Source of the DNA: Eoetvoesiella caeni
GTDB lineage: Bacteria > Pseudomonadota > Gammaproteobacteria > Burkholderiales > Burkholderiaceae_B
Assembly (NCBI RefSeq): GCF_003315175.1
Contig: NZ_QNRQ01000007.1
Span: 166,867 to 230,866 of the forward strand
Length of the DNA: 64,000 nt
Direction: 5' to 3'
Shown here: positions 39,491-47,624 of the stretch, piece by piece
How the letters are laid out: the number at the start of each line of letters is the position of its first letter
How positions within the stretch are numbered: position 1 is the stretch's first letter
Program-made: the position numbers and the translations under genes
The notes under the pieces: model-generated
What the model saw: only the letters and a program-made list of their open reading frames with translations
What the model was told of the DNA's origin: nothing
The model's database searches: none

Positions 39491-39745
39491 ATGAAAGACA
39501 AAAACGACGATAAAACGTGCGAATTAGCACTCGTTGTGCTTGAGGCTAAGAAAACGCCGGGCCGGCCCAAAATTTACTTTGATAATGCTGCTCGTCAAGC
39601 GGCGTATCGCGCTCGCAAGCGAAGCAACGGATTTAGAGAAGTGTCGCGATTTTTTCTGGACGTGCGCGACATTAACAAACCTTTGAAATCAAGCACAATT
39701 GACTTGTCAGAAGTGCGGCGATCGCGTCTTCGCCGTTCTTCTTAG
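39491..39745 (+). CDS. small basic protein of unknown function
   Basis: 84 residues, rich in Lys and Arg. The centre reads GRPKIYFDNAARQAAYRARK, a GRP-x-Y...RxxYRxRKR pattern seen in small DNA-binding-like proteins of mobile elements; no fold can be assigned with confidence. The repeat cluster directly upstream suggests it may be an autoregulated DNA-binding protein. Low GC like its neighbours. Confidence 0.6.
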   Translation: MKDKNDDKTCELALVVLEAKKTPGRPKIYFDNAARQAAYRARKRSNGFREVSRFFLDVRDINKPLKSSTIDLSEVRRSRLRRSS

Positions 39746-39908
39746 TCTAACCGCCAAAATCTCATGTGGCCCCTATCAAGATGTGGATGGCCAGCTTTTT
39801 GTGCGCTGACGAAACTACGCCATGCAGGTGCGCCATGGCCTCATGGCCGTGACATGCGTTTGTGGCGTTGTCGTAGTAGGTGCCGGCCAGGTGGCCGCAT
39901 TCAACGAG

Positions 39909-39933
39909 TAGGCCCCTCACCTTGAGGGGCCTA
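39909..39933 (-). terminator. perfect hairpin after the 218-residue unknown gene
   Basis: TAGGCCCCTCA-CCT-TGAGGGGCCTA, an 11-base perfect stem with a three-base loop, 22 bases beyond the stop of the minus-strand gene. No adjacent T-run on that strand. Confidence 0.45.
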
Positions 39934-39955
39934 TGAGAATAAAGACCTTATGCTG

Positions 39956-40612
39956 TTAATGCATCGGCCCTACAACGTCTTCCATAGTTCTGATGTAGTC
40001 AGGCCCTTCCAAAACATTACTGATGACAAATAGCTGCACTTCGTCCACAGTTTCACCTGGCAAGGACGAGGAGAGTGCTTCGCTTTTGAGCAGCTCCAGG
40101 GTTGCGGGCACCAACGCGGTCAATACATCTTCAGCTGTTAGGTCTTCCGGTACATGTACCAACGCCCGCATTGCCTTGGCGTCGGGAAAAGGGTGGGGAC
40201 TTTGCAGTAGTGCCAACTGGTTGGTCTCTGGCACATCGACGAAGCAGGCGAGCGTTTTATTCTGAATGCACCAGTCCAGCCAGGCTAGTGACTGCTCGTC
40301 AATTAACGGGATGGCTGCTCGCGCTTGAAAGTTACCGCTTTGGATCGTTACGACCGCTAGCATATAGCCGGTTAGCATGGGATATAGAGTGAAGCGTATC
40401 GGGACTTGGTTCCTGGCTTGTTCCAGATGGCGCAGATGTACATCAGGAAGAGAAAGCAGCAGCGCGTATCCGTTGAAGTCAGGCCCTTTTTTCAGGGTTG
40501 TGCCGATCGTATCTATATCGCGGGGGGTGAGCAGGCGGCCAGTACGGAGCCGCCCTATGTTTTCGTATGCGAGTTGGGGACTCATGGTTTTCCTTTCGAA
40601 AGAGTTGGCCAT
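39956..40612 (-). CDS. protein of unknown function
   Basis: 218 residues, soluble, no signal peptide or membrane segment. Starts MANSFERKTMSPQLAYENIG; the ATG at residue 10 is an alternative. No recognised motif. The composition (few repeats, balanced charges) and coherent length support a real gene. It is divergent from the gene at 41011 across a repeat-bearing intergenic region. Confidence 0.55.
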   Translation of the reverse strand: MANSFERKTMSPQLAYENIGRLRTGRLLTPRDIDTIGTTLKKGPDFNGYALLLSLPDVHLRHLEQARNQVPIRFTLYPMLTGYMLAVVTIQSGNFQARAAIPLIDEQSLAWLDWCIQNKTLACFVDVPETNQLALLQSPHPFPDAKAMRALVHVPEDLTAEDVLTALVPATLELLKSEALSSSLPGETVDEVQLFVISNVLEGPDYIRTMEDVVGPMH

Positions 40613-41010
40613 GTAAGCAGGGGGCTTACGCTACGTATAGCGAGGCTTTCGAAAGATGCGTGAGGCGACGCGGTCCTTGCTGTGAGTGCACCATGTGGTC
40701 AACGACGCAGAGCGTCAGAAATGGGTAACGCCGGTAACAACGTAACGTGTGACTGGGACCGGTCATTTGCCAGGTTAGGCTTTGACGTCAAAATTGCTTG
40801 GTACTTGGTAGTTATCGGACGTAACAGGGGTAACAAGAAAACCGGGCCCGACAGAAGTCGTTAGCTTGAGAGACGCACTGAACACCACTGCCAGTGATGG
40901 TGGGGGGGAGGACATGAAACTCATATCTAAAAAATGGCGGGAGTTTAAGGCTAAAAAGATATGCCTATAGGAACTAGGCAATTCCGCCCGTTACCCAATG
41001 AGTTAAGTAA
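40613..41010. other. divergent intergenic region with GTAAC repeats
   Basis: 398 bases between two divergent unknown genes. GTAAC-GCCG-GTAAC (40725-40738) and GTAAC-AGGG-GTAAC (40821-40834) share half-sites and spacing, and another GTAAC lies at 40742. The same word forms the inverted repeat at 39339-39434. This looks like binding sites of an element-encoded regulator. Confidence 0.5.
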
Positions 41011-41445
41011 ATGTCCTTTTCACACAAAATTATTAATGAACATATTTTTATGTCGTTCCCGTACGAACTGAAAGACACATTTCGCACGTTGTTCAAAACG
41101 GCAAAATGGAACTCCACTCAAAAAGCCTTTGTCGCAGCCCATACACCGCAAAACCTTCGCAAATGGGAGAAGTTCATCCAAGCGGCAGACACTGCGAATA
41201 AATTACTTGCGCAGAAGGACAATGAAGAAGCAACACTCAAGGATCTGGAGGAACTAGCAGATGCGGCAAACAAACTTGTGATAACGCTGACTACTGACCT
41301 TGAATGCGCTCGGCAACGTAGTGTGGATGTGCAGAAAGACACAGCGCATGCAACGGCTAAAGCAGCAGAACTGCAAGGCGCCATTTCGGATAAGCGTGTA
41401 AAGGTATTGCTTACCACGACCTTTTTACCTGCTTTGAGTGACTGA
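41011..41445 (+). CDS. unknown protein, C-terminus probably chimeric
   Basis: 144 residues. The first ~45 residues (FMSFPYELKDTFRTLFKTAK, then WNSTQKAFVAAH) look like a small globular module, followed by a long coiled coil rich in Ala, Glu and Lys. The last ~20 residues (from ISDKRVK) are the antisense of the kinase-like gene on the other strand, so the natural 3' end has been lost at about 41,385. Function unknown. Confidence 0.5.
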   Translation: MSFSHKIINEHIFMSFPYELKDTFRTLFKTAKWNSTQKAFVAAHTPQNLRKWEKFIQAADTANKLLAQKDNEEATLKDLEELADAANKLVITLTTDLECARQRSVDVQKDTAHATAKAAELQGAISDKRVKVLLTTTFLPALSD

Positions 41446-41726
41446 CGCGTCATGTTTTGGCACCAGGCGTGTGCATCCCGAATGCGCGCGGCGTCATATT
41501 GGTAGCTCCCGTTTTGCATAAAGAACATATCGGCTTCGTAGTGTTCGTACCCGAGAAGTGTCAGTACCTCGGCCATGGTCGATTTACCGCTACCGGGTAA
41601 GCCGCGTATTAAGATCAGTTCGCCAGGAGCCTGAAAATGGGTGGGTAAGGGTATCGCAATCTGACTGTTGTGAGGGTGACGTAGCTGAATGTTCGCTTGA
41701 TTGGGTGTGGATTGAAAATTTTCCAT
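41118..41726 (-). pseudogene. truncated P-loop kinase-like (NEDD4BP2L-type) gene, chimeric 3' end
   Basis: The N-terminal ~115 residues are a clear P-loop protein: LILIRGLPGSGKSTMAEVL (Walker A), YEADMFF, AHAWCQNMTRQSLKAG and VVVSNTFTRLSEM, as in small NEDD4-binding-protein-2-like ATPases, which usually continue with another ~60 residues. From about 41,382 the frame reads low-complexity Ser/Ala that is merely the reverse of the plus-strand coiled-coil gene. So the kinase gene is cut and fused to foreign DNA. Probably non-functional. Confidence 0.65.
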
Positions 41727-41825
41727 TTGATGACCTTTCTATAGAGTTGATTAAGTGGCCTTGGTTTAGAACCCATGTTTATATTTTTGATGGCTTTTTA
41801 TAAATAGTGTTTGATGAACTAACCA

Positions 41826-42002
41826 GTGTGGATATTCACCAAGCGACCCCCAAGAAGGCGGTCAATTAATAAAAGAAAAAGAGCGCGTCTGCGCCACTCC
41901 TTAATGGGGGAGGTAAAACGCAACGCAGGTGCTCATGGGCCGCCTGTGATGGTTGAGTGGGATATCGATATCCAGGCTCTTCTGCGTGTGGCCTATCGTT
42001 AA
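41826..42002 (+). CDS. possible small basic protein (58 residues)
   Basis: A GTG-initiated frame encodes an Arg/Lys-rich N-terminal half (RPPRRRSINKRKRARLRHS) followed by GPPVMVEWDIDIQALLRVAY, a sequence that looks protein-like rather than random. No strong ribosome site and no recognised family. It could also be a fragment of a longer lost gene. Confidence 0.3.
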   Translation: MWIFTKRPPRRRSINKRKRARLRHSLMGEVKRNAGAHGPPVMVEWDIDIQALLRVAYR

Positions 42003-42014
42003 CAGGTGCTTTAT

Positions 42015-42048
42015 CCAAAAAATCGGCCACCGTAAGCGGTAGCCGATT
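42015..42048 (-). terminator. intrinsic terminator after ssb
   Basis: AATCGGC(C)ACCG-TAAG-CGGT(A)GCCGATT stem-loop; on the minus strand it is followed by TTTTTTGG. It lies about 15 bases after the ssb stop. Confidence 0.8.
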
Positions 42049-42063
42049 TATGTAATCAAAAAA

Positions 42064-42411
42064 CTAGTTTTTTACTTCAGTTGCGGTTTCAGGCTGCTCT
42101 TCAGATGCTGCCCGTGGTGCGGGCTTGCTGATTTTGCTGGCTTCAAACGCAATAATAAGAAGTGTCCCGGTCGGTTTTCCTTCGCGTGACAGATAAAAGT
42201 CTGTTTTCAGCTTTCCTGTGACTTTCACAAAATCACCTTTAGCTAGGCCTGGGTCTAGATCCCGCATGATGCGCACGGAGTACCACATGACCTGTTCTGA
42301 GCTTGTGTCGTTGCGATGGGATTCGGCAATTCGCATTTCATAATAGAATTTTCCTGACGATTTGGACTGTTTTCGAATCGGGAGGGTACCTACGTTCGCA
42401 AATACTTGCAT
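42064..42411 (-). CDS. single-stranded DNA-binding protein, element type
   Basis: 115 residues with an OB-fold pattern: FYYEMRIAESHRND, VMWYSVRIMRD, LAKGDFVKVTGKLKTDFYLS, and an acidic, disordered tail. Length and features fit the short SSBs of integrative and conjugative elements rather than the chromosomal ssb (usually ~170 residues with a DDDIPF-like tip, missing here). It would protect single strands during element replication. Lies downstream of the replication-relaxation gene on the same strand. Confidence 0.7.
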   Translation of the reverse strand: MQVFANVGTLPIRKQSKSSGKFYYEMRIAESHRNDTSSEQVMWYSVRIMRDLDPGLAKGDFVKVTGKLKTDFYLSREGKPTGTLLIIAFEASKISKPAPRAASEEQPETATEVKN

Positions 42412-42492
42412 TGAGATGTCCTTGACGTGGCGATGAACCTATTCATCTACTTCGTATAGCAAGCTGTGGAAAACGTCTTTTTCGTTCCTTGA

Positions 42493-43869
42493 TTACAGAA
42501 GCGGGGAGGTTGGCACCGGCCAGGGTGATTGGCCAGCAGGCCGCCGGTAAGGCAGGTAGTCCTCCGAAAACCACCCAGCGGTTGAGTATTGGCGCCGATT
42601 GTCGATCCTAACTTTTGGCAACCAGAGGGGGAGCATCTGGATAATGACATGTCCGACCAGTGCGGGCTCAAGGCCGGTTCTGTCACTCCCGAATTTCTTT
42701 ATGATTTCCGTCCAAACCTCAAAGACCCCAGTACTACTTTCTTTCAGTATTCGTGTGCCTTGTGTTGAAAACTTCAATTCGCCGGGATCATTAACCAGCT
42801 CTTGAGCGAGCGACATCGCACGCTTCAGAATGCGCTCTGATTTTGTGAGAACGACTACGGTGCCTAAAACATGTCCATTCTGCAATTGCCTGCCCACGGC
42901 TCGGAATAGGGCGGTTAGGCATGCTTCTCGATCTGCGCCGCGTTTGCTACGGTCAATTTCAAACCATGTCACAGTAGACTTGCCCCCCGGGCTTGTCGGC
43001 TTCTCGTAAGCGATGGCATCGGGACGCAGGATTCTTTTTTTTGACCCGTTCCCTTTGAGTATGTTGACCGTGATCAGACCTTGACTAACAGGCTCGCCTT
43101 TCCCAGTGTTCCGGTTCAGGCTCTTCATCAGCTCTGTTTCTGTCAATGCCGATAGCCCACGAACTTCACAGCAGGTCACGATGAAGTTTGACCAAAGAAG
43201 GTGTTCGGGGTTCGTCATGTCGCTGACGCGGCGCACCGATGACGACGCGTCAACACCGCGGTCGTCGAGCCACTGTGCTCCTTTTTGTGTCAGCCCATAC
43301 ACATGCTGTTGTCGGTCGGTGCGATAACGAATGAGGAGGTTGTCTTTGACCATAGAGCGCATTGCTCGTTGAGCGGCTGTCAACGCGGCTTTGTAAGGAC
43401 GTTCTGGGAAGCAGATGGCGGCTACGTCAAAGGTCCTGATGACGCGGAATCGGTTGGCAGCAGAGAGTGCTCGAAGCCGGATGGCCTGGCGTATTTGCCC
43501 TGTTGAGGCCACGTTGGTCAGACCTCTATCGATACGGTAGGGTTTTTCGTGCTGTGTTTCTGGCTCTGGTGCCTTTGTTGTTCTAGCCCCGGTGGCACGG
43601 GTGGCGTGGTCATGGGGGAGGTATCCCGTTGGCACCCGTTCTTGGCCGGTTTTGTCAGCGGCTACGGTTTTTGACTCGACGTTGTCGTGTGCCAGCGCGC
43701 CGTTAATAGAAAGTGCTTGAGCAAGGGGGAGCTTGAGCATGATGTTCTCGCGATGAAGAAAGTGTTCTAGGCCGCTGTGCATCGTTGTTACTCGATGCGC
43801 AAAGGATGTGCTTTCTATAGCGATGTCTTTAGCGACAACATGTCGCAAAAGACCAGACACCACGCGCAT
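42493..43869 (-). CDS. replication-relaxation family protein
   Basis: 458 residues at most; the true start may be ATG 43788 or later, as the first ~40 residues look weak. A winged-helix part (about 120-220: RFRVIRTFDVAAICFPERP, LTQKGAQWLDDRG) is followed by ILRPDAIAYE and VTWFEIDRSKRGAD, the PDA...EIDR pattern of the replication-relaxation family (PF13814), which occurs on plasmids and integrative elements near replication and transfer genes. Activity of the family is poorly defined. Probably in one unit with ssb. Confidence 0.6.
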   Translation of the reverse strand: MRVVSGLLRHVVAKDIAIESTSFAHRVTTMHSGLEHFLHRENIMLKLPLAQALSINGALAHDNVESKTVAADKTGQERVPTGYLPHDHATRATGARTTKAPEPETQHEKPYRIDRGLTNVASTGQIRQAIRLRALSAANRFRVIRTFDVAAICFPERPYKAALTAAQRAMRSMVKDNLLIRYRTDRQQHVYGLTQKGAQWLDDRGVDASSSVRRVSDMTNPEHLLWSNFIVTCCEVRGLSALTETELMKSLNRNTGKGEPVSQGLITVNILKGNGSKKRILRPDAIAYEKPTSPGGKSTVTWFEIDRSKRGADREACLTALFRAVGRQLQNGHVLGTVVVLTKSERILKRAMSLAQELVNDPGELKFSTQGTRILKESSTGVFEVWTEIIKKFGSDRTGLEPALVGHVIIQMLPLWLPKVRIDNRRQYSTAGWFSEDYLPYRRPAGQSPWPVPTSPLL

Positions 43870-44029
43870 TTGCCAGTGTTTGTGCTGGCTAGGACTTGAA
43901 GAGCGGTCTTTTTATGGCAGGGGGCAATTGTTCTTTCCCATAAAATGCCCTTGTGGGCGCGGGGGCCCACATCCTCAACGTATTCGTCGCGACGTCCATC
44001 TAAGGCGAAAGTACTACTCCGGCTGCGCC

Positions 44030-44264
44030 GGGGCGAAACCCCGCCGCCGACCGCATACCGTACTGTCAAATATAGCTGTGCTTTCAGGGTCGTCGGCTAC
44101 CGTGTTATCAGCATGCCGTTTCATCTTCGTTTGCCCCAAATGCGGAAAGCATATGTACTCACGTCCGCACTCGGGGACCCCGACGAAAGCCTAAGCCAGG
44201 CCATGGGGCCAGGCTCCGTGCGTCCTATGTCTGCATGCCCAGGCCGGCGGCGGGGTTTCGCCCC
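44030..44264. repeat. 20-bp perfect inverted repeat with nested hairpins
   Basis: GGGGCGAAACCCCGCCGCCG (44030-44049) and its exact reverse complement (44245-44264). Each arm also folds by itself: CCGGC-TGC-GCCGG and GGGG-CGAAA-CCCC on the left, and a longer stem GGCCGGC...GCCGGCC (44242-44276) on the right. Confidence 0.8.
44102..44194 (+). CDS. possible 30-residue zinc-ribbon-like peptide
   Basis: A GTG-initiated frame encodes FIFVCPKCGKHMYSRPHSG, one CxxC knuckle resembling the start of Ogr/Delta-type zinc fingers of P2-like elements, and then stops. No second CxxC is present, so it is either a fragment or chance. No good ribosome site. Confidence 0.2.
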   Translation: MLSACRFIFVCPKCGKHMYSRPHSGTPTKA

Positions 44265-44598
44265 ACCTTGCCGGCCAGTCGCGAGCAACTCTTCTCCCAA
44301 AAACCTTCTGTCATCAGCAACCGTGACCCCAATACGCAACCATCGCATTTTCAAAGGACTCGGCTGAACGCCTCGCCGTCCTCCTGCTACTGCCGTCAAG
44401 AGCCTGGGATCGGTGCCTTCGGGCCGGGCCTTTATGAAATCGTACTGGGCGATGGTGAGGGTTCTACCGTTGCGTTCTGCGACACAGGCATCAGTCCCCA
44501 ACGCCACCGTACCCACCATCCATCTGTCCCTATGGTCGCAGGCGATTGTTCACCAGGGCGCTATACGGTGTATCTACAAACGTACTGGAGACAACCCG

Positions 44599-45228
44599 AT
44601 GGCTTTCATCATCAAGAAAAACAAGTTTTCTGCTCGCATAATTCGACGTACCTACGTTCCGAAAGGCATGCAGGACAACACGCACTCATTCTTTGAGGAC
44701 ACTACCGTCGGCAACATCCCTTTGGCAGCAACTGAACTGCCGCCAGGTTTCCCCGCCTTAACCGAGCATGAGCTTGGACGAGTTGAGTCTTCGGTCTTTG
44801 AACCGGCGCGCCAACTCGCTATCAAACAGCGATTGGCTGGAGCCGAGCATGAGGCGGATCCTATATGGCGAGTTATGGAAGCGATGAAGTGGATAGGGGA
44901 GGCCGCGGCACGGAGCGAGAACCGCCCCTTGGCAGCAGATGTCGTTCAAGACTTGCTGGCAGCAATGCAAACGTTGAAGACAAATGAGCCTTTCGGTGAG
45001 GCAGTATCTTCGGACCCTCTGGAGGTCGTTAGGTTGGCTGGGAAGGCTGCTGTTGCTGCTATTGAAGGCGGTTATTACGGAGTCAATAAGGTTGGCGTTT
45101 CGATGAAAGATAGCCCGGCGGCAATAAAGTGGGCGGAGGTACGCTCAATCATTTTGGATGATGACACGAAGAGCATTAAAGCTGCGTTGCAAGCAAAGGG
45201 CTGGGTCAAGAGTAGGGGAAGAGCCTAA
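44599..45228 (+). CDS. protein of unknown function
   Basis: 209 residues from ATG 44599; earlier in-frame residues look non-coding. Soluble, mildly acidic, Ala-rich in the second half, with no recognised motif. Opens MAFIIKKNKFSARIIRRTYV. It is the last gene before the element's presumed right edge, and its 3' end overlaps the artificial tail of the truncated adhesin by 23 bases. No function proposed. Confidence 0.5.
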   Translation: MAFIIKKNKFSARIIRRTYVPKGMQDNTHSFFEDTTVGNIPLAATELPPGFPALTEHELGRVESSVFEPARQLAIKQRLAGAEHEADPIWRVMEAMKWIGEAAARSENRPLAADVVQDLLAAMQTLKTNEPFGEAVSSDPLEVVRLAGKAAVAAIEGGYYGVNKVGVSMKDSPAAIKWAEVRSIILDDDTKSIKAALQAKGWVKSRGRA

Positions 45229-46255
45229 CTCTAATACCTGTGTGTATATGCCAGGTGCCGGTTTTGCCGTTGGCAGCCAGGGTGCTGATCCTGGCTGCGT
45301 CGGCCACCTGAACGTATGCACCCGAGGTTTCAATGAAGCCGCCATCGCCTCCGTCAGGCGCCGACGCATCCAGCGTACCGTTCACCGTGCTTGTGCCCGC
45401 CTCCATTCCTGCCAACAATACGATTTGGCCTTTATGACTGGCCACGGTTTGCGCTTGAATCACTCCGGTGTTATTCACCACGCTGGCCAGCAGACTATTC
45501 TTTGCCCCCGCGCTCATCAAGACCTGCCCGCCATCGGCCACGATCAGTTGCTTGTTCTCGGCCAGCGCATTGAGCTCGTTCGCATCGACCTGCATCGAGA
45601 GCAGGTGGTTGGCATCAAAGCTCAGGCTCACGGCGCTGCCTGCGCCCAGAGCCGCCGTGCCGCCCGGCGCGTTGATCGTACCCTGGTTCGATACCTGCCG
45701 GCCCAGCAAGGCCACATAGCCGCCCGGCGCAGCAGTGATCGTCCCATGATTGACCACAGCGCCTGCGCCGCTACCACTGAAGTGCCGCGTGGCAGAGGCC
45801 AAGTCGCTATCGCTTATATTCAAAGTCGAGGCCACCAGCCCGCCCACATTTACTTGGGCGCCGGCACCAAACACAATCCCGTTGGGATTGATGAGAAATA
45901 CCTGCCCGTTCGCGTTCAGGCTTCCCAAAATTTGGCTCGCGCTCGTATCGGCAATCCGGTTCACGGCAATGGCTGCCGCATTGGGCTGCACGAAGTTCAC
46001 GGCCTCATGTGCGCCCACATTAAAACTTTGCCAGTTCAGGGACAGATTTTGGCTGGCTTGGCTGACCGTTGTGTTGCCAGCCGTCTGGCTAATGGCGCCC
46101 GAACCGGCTGTGATCTGCCCGCCGGTGGGTGCGGCATAGCTGGGTAGCGTCCCGAACAGGCTGCCTACGAGAACCAGACCGCCTAAGAATCTGTATGAAG
46201 ATCCACTGGCAATACGTCGCAATTGCTTGGCGTAAAGAACATTTTCTATTTGCAC
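45206..46255 (-). pseudogene. HMW/FHA-like two-partner-secretion adhesin, 5' part only
   Basis: 349 residues from GTG 46255: long signal peptide (cleavage after PSYAA, about 42) and a complete TPS secretion domain with NLSLNWQSFNVGAHEAVNF, the NPNGI motif (FLINPNGIVFG) and AQVNVGGLVAST. Such adhesins normally run for well over 1000 residues and need a TpsB transporter. Here homology ends at ANGKTGTW (about 45,260), after which 14 unrelated residues lead to a stop. No tpsB is in the window. A secreted fragment might still form, but the adhesin is clearly truncated. Confidence 0.8.
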
Positions 46256-46561
46256 GGGCTACCTCGTCATTTTTATCGGGCCCAAGCAAGCAAAGATAAG
46301 TTCACTTACATTAAGGTGAGTAAGTGTAAGCTTCCAATTTCCATAAGTACAACAAAAAAATAAGCCACCAGCGAAAACAATGGCGCCTTAACAACGGCAT
46401 TGTTTGAGGCCAAGAAAACTTCCCATGCGAATTGCTCGCAAGCGGCGGTTTTAGCCCCTATGGACTGCTTATCACCCCACGCTCTATCTGATCGCGCTTG
46501 ATGGATTCAAAACGCCCTGGGGAACGATCGCGGCGAGCATTAGCGCGACGCCAAGCGCGCC
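46256..46561. other. region upstream of the adhesin fragment, downstream of the transglycosylase
   Basis: 306 bases without a gene. An inverted repeat CACTTAC ... GTAAGTG (46303-46326) lies about 50 bases before the adhesin start and could be an operator. A second imperfect hairpin (AACAATG...CATTGTT) follows near 46380-46410. Confidence 0.45.
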
Positions 46562-47371
46562 TTATCCTGCCTGTCCTGCCGATGATGGGTCAAAGAGCCC
46601 TGGGGTCATCGCCACTTGGGCTGCGGCAGTATCGGCAACTTGCGCCAACTTGCGGGACTCGTCAATGACGGTCTTTGCATAACCGCGAGCATTGCCGGAG
46701 TATTTGGGCAGGGCCTCCGACAAATCGCCGTCAGCCGATTCCAGATATTCTTCCAGTATGTCGGTGCCCACGCGAATATTCACGACTGGGTCAAACAGCG
46801 ACTCTGACGCATGCAGCTTTTCTCGATGCCAGCGTCGGACCACCTGCATCAGCCCTTGCGCACCGTATATGCTTTGCACTTTGGGCCGAAAAACGCTTTC
46901 TTTTTGGATGATGGCGATTAGCAACTCGGGGTCAAGCCCAATACGGCGGCTGGCTTCCTTCCATGCAAGCTCTACATACCGCTGCACTGTCTGCGGCGAT
47001 TGGCGCAGCTTTTCCGCAAGATATTCAACCTGCGCCTGCTTGCGGGCCTCATCGACGATAGAGGCTAGATCCTGTACTTGTTCCAGGTCGATTCCCAATG
47101 CAGGAACTGGCTTGGCTGGTTCTGGCAGCGCTGGCTTCATCTGAGCATCTGCTGGATGCGCTTGTTCCGGCCGCTGATAGACGGGATCGAGCGCGGTAAT
47201 TTGCTCTGGCGCGGCAACCGCCACATCGCCGGCTGGCTCCCCAGCCCAGGCACCGGGAGAGGCAAGCAAACTGCCCGCAACACAACTCGCGGCAGCAAAT
47301 AGCAAGGTTCGGTTATGAACTTGGCGATAAAACGGTTTAATGCAAGTTAGTAAAGTTTTTTTAGCAATCAT
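46562..47371 (-). CDS. periplasmic lytic transglycosylase (SLT domain)
   Basis: 269 residues with a signal peptide (cleavage near AWAG, about 43) and a Pro/Ala-rich linker. The C-terminal SLT domain shows LLIAIIQKESVFRP with catalytic Glu158, YGAQGLMQV and ALPKYSGNARGYAKTV, as in soluble lytic transglycosylases. It cleaves peptidoglycan, forming 1,6-anhydromuramyl ends. Such small enzymes often belong to secretion or transfer loci (VirB1-like), but no such genes are adjacent. Confidence 0.82.
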   Translation of the reverse strand: MIAKKTLLTCIKPFYRQVHNRTLLFAAASCVAGSLLASPGAWAGEPAGDVAVAAPEQITALDPVYQRPEQAHPADAQMKPALPEPAKPVPALGIDLEQVQDLASIVDEARKQAQVEYLAEKLRQSPQTVQRYVELAWKEASRRIGLDPELLIAIIQKESVFRPKVQSIYGAQGLMQVVRRWHREKLHASESLFDPVVNIRVGTDILEEYLESADGDLSEALPKYSGNARGYAKTVIDESRKLAQVADTAAAQVAMTPGLFDPSSAGQAG

Positions 47372-47523
47372 CGGTCCCAGGCGCCCATAACCACACGCAC
47401 TCGCAGAAGAAAGCTCCTGAATTGGTCAGGCGGCTTCGCTTTTTTGATTGCTATATGGATAGCCGACTCCTGCATTGCCTGGAGCCGAGCGGTTTTGAAA
47501 GGCGTCGTCAATTAAAGTTGAAA

Positions 47524-47543
47524 GACGGCGCAATGGCGCCGTC
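47524..47543 (-). terminator. hairpin after the DMT transporter gene
   Basis: GACGGCGC-AATG-GCGCCGTC perfect stem, about 80 bases after the transporter stop on the minus strand, followed there by TTTCAACTTT. A moderate intrinsic terminator. Confidence 0.5.
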
Positions 47544-47624
47544 CTTTTCCTTCAAGACCATAACACTACAAACGTTGCTGCAATGCTAAAAGATGTAAGC
47601 GCATTTTTCGGCAAAGTGCCTGCT

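Larger units (their letters stand above)
41727..42063. other. intergenic region with a small ORF and the ssb terminator
   Basis: 337 bases between the truncated kinase-like gene and ssb. It holds the ORF at 41826-42002 and the terminator at 42015-42048; the first ~100 bases are AT-rich, with no clear promoter assigned. Confidence 0.5.
43870..44598. other. long structured non-coding region, possible origin
   Basis: 729 bases between divergent genes, with no convincing large gene. It holds several GC-rich hairpins, including a 20-bp perfect inverted repeat (44030-44049 and 44245-44264). Its position beside a replication-relaxation gene makes an origin of replication or transfer, or an RNA gene, possible. 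A 31-codon frame at 44102-44194 is listed separately. Confidence 0.45.
37416..45250. mobile_element. degraded integrative element at tRNA-Pro
   Basis: GC content drops just after tRNA-Pro. The segment carries a tyrosine integrase, SSB, a replication-relaxation protein and unknown proteins, a standard cargo of integrative elements. No relaxase, type IV secretion, phage structural or second att sequence was found. The right edge is placed where the homology of the truncated adhesin gene breaks off; it is an estimate, and the original element may extend further. Confidence 0.6.

Noticed and set aside
46510..46561. Relic of a pilin or DMT transporter after the transglycosylase
   Set aside because: About 22 codons (LGVALMLAAIVPQG) look helix-like, but the match is too short and ambiguous to assign.
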